A DNA stretch of 6,902 nucleotides from Prevotellaceae bacterium (lineage in GTDB: Bacteria; Bacteroidota; Bacteroidia; Bacteroidales; UBA932): contig JAITPP010000139.1 in NCBI GenBank assembly GCA_031289385.1, forward strand, positions 1-6,902. Direction: 5' to 3'. Below are positions 5,289 to 6,902 of the stretch, in pieces. The notes below the pieces were generated by a model. It searched no databases. It saw only the letters and a program-made list of their open reading frames with translations, and was not told where the DNA came from. Each line of letters opens with the position of its first letter. The first letter of the stretch is position 1. Both the position numbers and the translations under genes were made by a program.

Positions 5289-5864
5289 ATGAAAAAAAAC
5301 ATAGTAAATTTACTTGTAAAATTTTCTAAAAACAACAATTCGCAATCATTAAAAATTGTATCATTAATGATTGGAGTAATATTTTTCTTAATTATTTTAC
5401 CTTGCATTTTTATTTTGACAGGTTTAGCGATTGATAAATATTTTATGATAAACGTAAATAGAAATGTTGAAATAATTATTTCAATAATATTTACTCTTAT
5501 CGGTTTGTTATTCTTGTTGTTGACGGCAATAATTCAATGGAAAATCGGCAATGGTACTCCTGCTCCAAATGCGCCAACGCAAAAATTAATTATTTCGGAA
5601 ACTTATAAATATTGCAGAAATCCGATACAATTTGGAGCAATGTTGTACTATTTAGGTACAGGAACATTTTTTGGCGGATTTACTGTTGGAATGGTAAGTT
5701 TTATATTAGGATTTATTTTTGGCAGTTTATACCATAAATTTATTGAAGAAAAGGAATTAGAAATAAGATTTGGAAGTGAATATATCGAATACCGAAAAAA
5801 CACGCCATTTTTGTTTCCAAAACTAATTTGGCGTAAAGCAAAGGCAGCGGATTGTAAACAATAA
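5289..5864 (+). CDS. Isoprenylcysteine carboxyl / phospholipid methyltransferase family membrane protein
   Basis: This 191-residue protein has hydrophobic segments at about 22-46, 61-84 and 115-147. The C-terminal half carries the signature of the ICMT/PEMT superfamily (PF04191/PF04140): GNGTPAPNAPTQKL (87-100), YKYCRNP (106-112) and, after the last membrane segment, EEKELEIRFGSEYIEYRKN (153-171). These elements form the S-adenosylmethionine site in the family, with Arg110-Asn111-Pro112 and the glutamates of the EE pair characteristic. Members methylate lipids, isoprenoid thiols or other membrane substrates; in bacteria the substrate is mostly unknown, so none is assigned. The N-terminus is a short basic stretch (MKKNIVNLLVKFSKN). 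It lies 114 bases after the glycine-lipid pair on the same strand, which is suggestive but not proof of a shared lipid role. Confidence 0.82.
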   Translation: MKKNIVNLLVKFSKNNNSQSLKIVSLMIGVIFFLIILPCIFILTGLAIDKYFMINVNRNVEIIISIIFTLIGLLFLLLTAIIQWKIGNGTPAPNAPTQKLIISETYKYCRNPIQFGAMLYYLGTGTFFGGFTVGMVSFILGFIFGSLYHKFIEEKELEIRFGSEYIEYRKNTPFLFPKLIWRKAKAADCKQ

Positions 5865-5885
5865 AACTATGAAATGCTTTCAAAA

Positions 5886-5925
5886 AAACAACTAATTTTC
5901 CAAGAGCAATATCTTTAAGTTGTTT
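5886..5925 (+). terminator. Possible weak terminator after the methyltransferase-family gene
   Basis: AAACAACT (5886-5893) pairs with AGTTGTTT (5918-5925), and a smaller AAGA/TCTT pairing can form inside the loop. A run of T (5930-5935) follows shortly after. The stem is A+T-rich and the loop long, so this is a weak candidate. Confidence 0.3.
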
Positions 5926-6022
5926 ATGTTTTTTTGATTTGTTTTTTGTTGATTTTTGATGATGTGGAAAATATTTTACAAAAATTAAATTTTATCAAAA
6001 CCAGAGATTAATAAAAAATTAT

Positions 6023-6030
6023 TACCTTTG
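6023..6030 (+). promoter_or_regulatory. Bacteroidota -7 promoter element of the toxin-antitoxin cassette
   Basis: TACCTTTG matches TAnnTTTG exactly and is followed by the common GCAAAA context. It lies 22 bases before the ATG at 6053. No clear -33 TTTG is visible. Type II cassettes usually repress their own promoter, but I see no obvious operator palindrome around this site. Confidence 0.6.
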
Positions 6031-6052
6031 CAAAAGTAAAAAGATAAAAATC

Positions 6053-6190
6053 ATGGAAACAAAAGTTGTGAAAACAGCAACAAAAAAAGAGTCGAACGAA
6101 ACAAAGAAAAAATCAAAAATAGCCTTGTATTGGGAAAGAAAAAACAGGTTAAAATTTAAGATTTTAGATATGCGGGCAATATTAAAATAA
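6053..6190 (+). CDS. Small basic antitoxin candidate (VapB-like position)
   Basis: This short gene encodes 45 residues (138 bases with stop) and is supported by context. It starts 22 bases after a -7 promoter element and ends 7 bases before a PIN-domain toxin gene. The first half is Lys/Thr/Glu-rich and probably disordered (METKVVKTATKKES...); the second half holds IALYWERKNRL and ends in KILDMRAILK. Short proteins with a Lys-rich start and a closing DMRA-like segment are, as I recall, typical partners of PIN toxins in Bacteroidota; the tail would occupy the toxin's active-site groove. No ribbon-helix-helix, AbrB or Phd DNA-binding domain is visible, and the protein is short for such a domain. 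The antitoxin role is inferred from position and length. Confidence 0.68.
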   Translation: METKVVKTATKKESNETKKKSKIALYWERKNRLKFKILDMRAILK

Positions 6191-6197
6191 TTGCCTT

Positions 6198-6614
6198 ATG
6201 AGATATTATTTGGATACTAATGTATTAATCTTTATTTTGTCGGATAATCAATACGAAATAAGTGCAGTAGTTTCCGACATATTGGTTGATTATGCAAATA
6301 ATTTTTATGTTAGTTCTACCGCTGTTCAGGAATTAATATTATTGCATAGGATAGGAAAAATCAAAGACAAAAAATATAAATCGGAAGAGAATATATTGCG
6401 CGAAATAAAAAATTCAGGCATTGAGATAGTCTTTTTTAACGAGCATCATTTTTCTCGTTATATTCAATTAAAAACGATAGAAAAACACAAAGACATGAAC
6501 GACCATGCAATTATAGCCCAAGCAATTTCCGACAAAATACCAATTATCTCTGCCGACCACGAATTTAAAAACTATATTTCACAAGGATTAAATTTAGTTT
6601 TTAATAAGCGATAG
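6198..6614 (+). CDS. PIN-domain ribonuclease toxin (VapC-like)
   Basis: This 138-residue protein, the normal length for a VapC-type toxin, is a full PIN domain. The acidic residues that bind the metal ion are all present: Asp6 in YYLDTNVLI, Glu45 in AVQELILL, Asp102 in HKDMNDHAIIAQA (97-109) and Asp120 in ISADHEF. The HKDMND segment takes the place of the HxDPFD motif common in the Sll0205-like subgroup. Such toxins cleave RNA, often tRNA or rRNA, when the labile antitoxin is lost; the target here is unknown. The gene follows the antitoxin candidate by 7 bases, so the two are almost surely cotranscribed, with the terminator 20 bases downstream. The intact catalytic set suggests an active enzyme. 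Confidence 0.88.
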   Translation: MRYYLDTNVLIFILSDNQYEISAVVSDILVDYANNFYVSSTAVQELILLHRIGKIKDKKYKSEENILREIKNSGIEIVFFNEHHFSRYIQLKTIEKHKDMNDHAIIAQAISDKIPIISADHEFKNYISQGLNLVFNKR

Positions 6615-6634
6615 TTAAAAGTTTTAGATAAAAT

Positions 6635-6662
6635 AAAAACCCTCTTATTTGAGGGCTTTTTT
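6635..6662. terminator. Bidirectional rho-independent terminator
   Basis: CCCTC (6640-6644) and GAGGG (6651-6655) form a perfect 5-bp G+C-rich stem around the loop TTATTT. On the plus strand CTTTTTT follows the stem; on the minus strand TTTTTATTTT follows it. It can therefore stop transcription of the toxin cassette from the left and of the convergent gene from the right. Confidence 0.88.
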
Positions 6663-6722
6663 ATTGGCGTAGCGTACTTTTGCTATATATTTTTTGCGAA
6701 AACAAGCGGTGTTCTATTCAAT

Positions 6723-6902
6723 TTATTTATATTTTTCAACTGTTTTAATTAATTGTTCTGCATAATTATATATGTCATCTATTGATGATATTTTATTGTG
6801 ATTTTCTTTTTTATTTTCATCAAAAAATGTTATTCTCTTGTTTGTTGGCGAATTGAAATAAAAACGGCAAATGGTTTTTCTGTTGTTATCATCAACAAAA
6901 AC
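6723..6902 (-). CDS. C-terminal fragment, HsdR-N-type restriction endonuclease-like protein
   Basis: An open frame of 59 residues on the minus strand runs in from the right edge and stops at TAA (complement of 6723-6725). It contains VDDNNRKTICRFYFN (3-17), FFDENKKEN (26-34) and ISSIDDIYNYAEQLIKTVEKY near the end. This pattern (DDNNRK.ICR.YFN, then an aspartate-rich loop, then a final helix IDDIYNYAEQL) resembles the C-terminus of Bacteroidota proteins annotated as having a type I restriction HsdR N-terminal domain. I recall this rather than derive it, so the product name is tentative. The catalytic part lies outside the window. The gene converges on the toxin cassette and shares its terminator. 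Codon use is A+T-rich like the rest of the window. Confidence 0.65.
   Translation of the reverse strand, partial: VFVDDNNRKTICRFYFNSPTNKRITFFDENKKENHNKISSIDDIYNYAEQLIKTVEKYK

Overview
The window looks like chromosome from a low-GC member of the Bacteroidota, probably Bacteroidales or a relative. The supporting signs are strong A+T bias, start codons with no purine-rich Shine-Dalgarno sequence, several TAnnTTTG -7 promoter elements, a WG-repeat protein, a DUF4874/DUF4832 lipoprotein, and an adjacent pair of acyltransferase genes of the kind that makes glycine lipids in Bacteroides. No tRNA, rRNA, CRISPR array or intact mobile element was seen.

Layout, left to right. Positions 1-427 carry no convincing gene. 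They hold two arrays of 7-bp tandem repeats, a promoter-like element and a leader that can form hairpins. A DUF4874/DUF4832 lipoprotein gene (428-1903) is followed by two more heptamer arrays, and then by a secreted protein made almost wholly of nine 34-residue WG repeats (2051-3037). Positions 3076-3304 are a chimeric gene relic: the first 107 bases of the WG gene region are joined, at a 6-base microhomology, to a diverged copy of the 3' part of the DUF4832 gene. This implies a past duplication and deletion at the locus.

From 3337 a clear Bacteroidota promoter drives a two-gene operon (3370-5174) with only 2 bases between the genes. It encodes a PlsC-like O-acyltransferase (GlsA-like) and a GNAT/hemolysin-type N-acyltransferase (GlsB-like), predicted to build N-acyl and then N,O-diacyl glycine lipids. 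Next comes an integral membrane protein of the isoprenylcysteine/phospholipid methyltransferase superfamily (5289-5864), possibly with its own promoter.

The right end holds a compact type II toxin-antitoxin cassette: a 45-residue basic antitoxin candidate (6053-6190) and a PIN-domain VapC-like ribonuclease (6198-6614). A strong hairpin at 6635-6662 can terminate transcription in both directions. It separates the cassette from the C-terminal end of a convergent minus-strand gene (6723-6902), which resembles the tail of HsdR-N-domain restriction endonuclease-like proteins.

The most unusual features are the chimeric relic and the cluster of different heptamer arrays on both sides of the lipoprotein gene. 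Nothing here proves a new system; the relic and the arrays point to a locus shaped by repeat-driven rearrangement.
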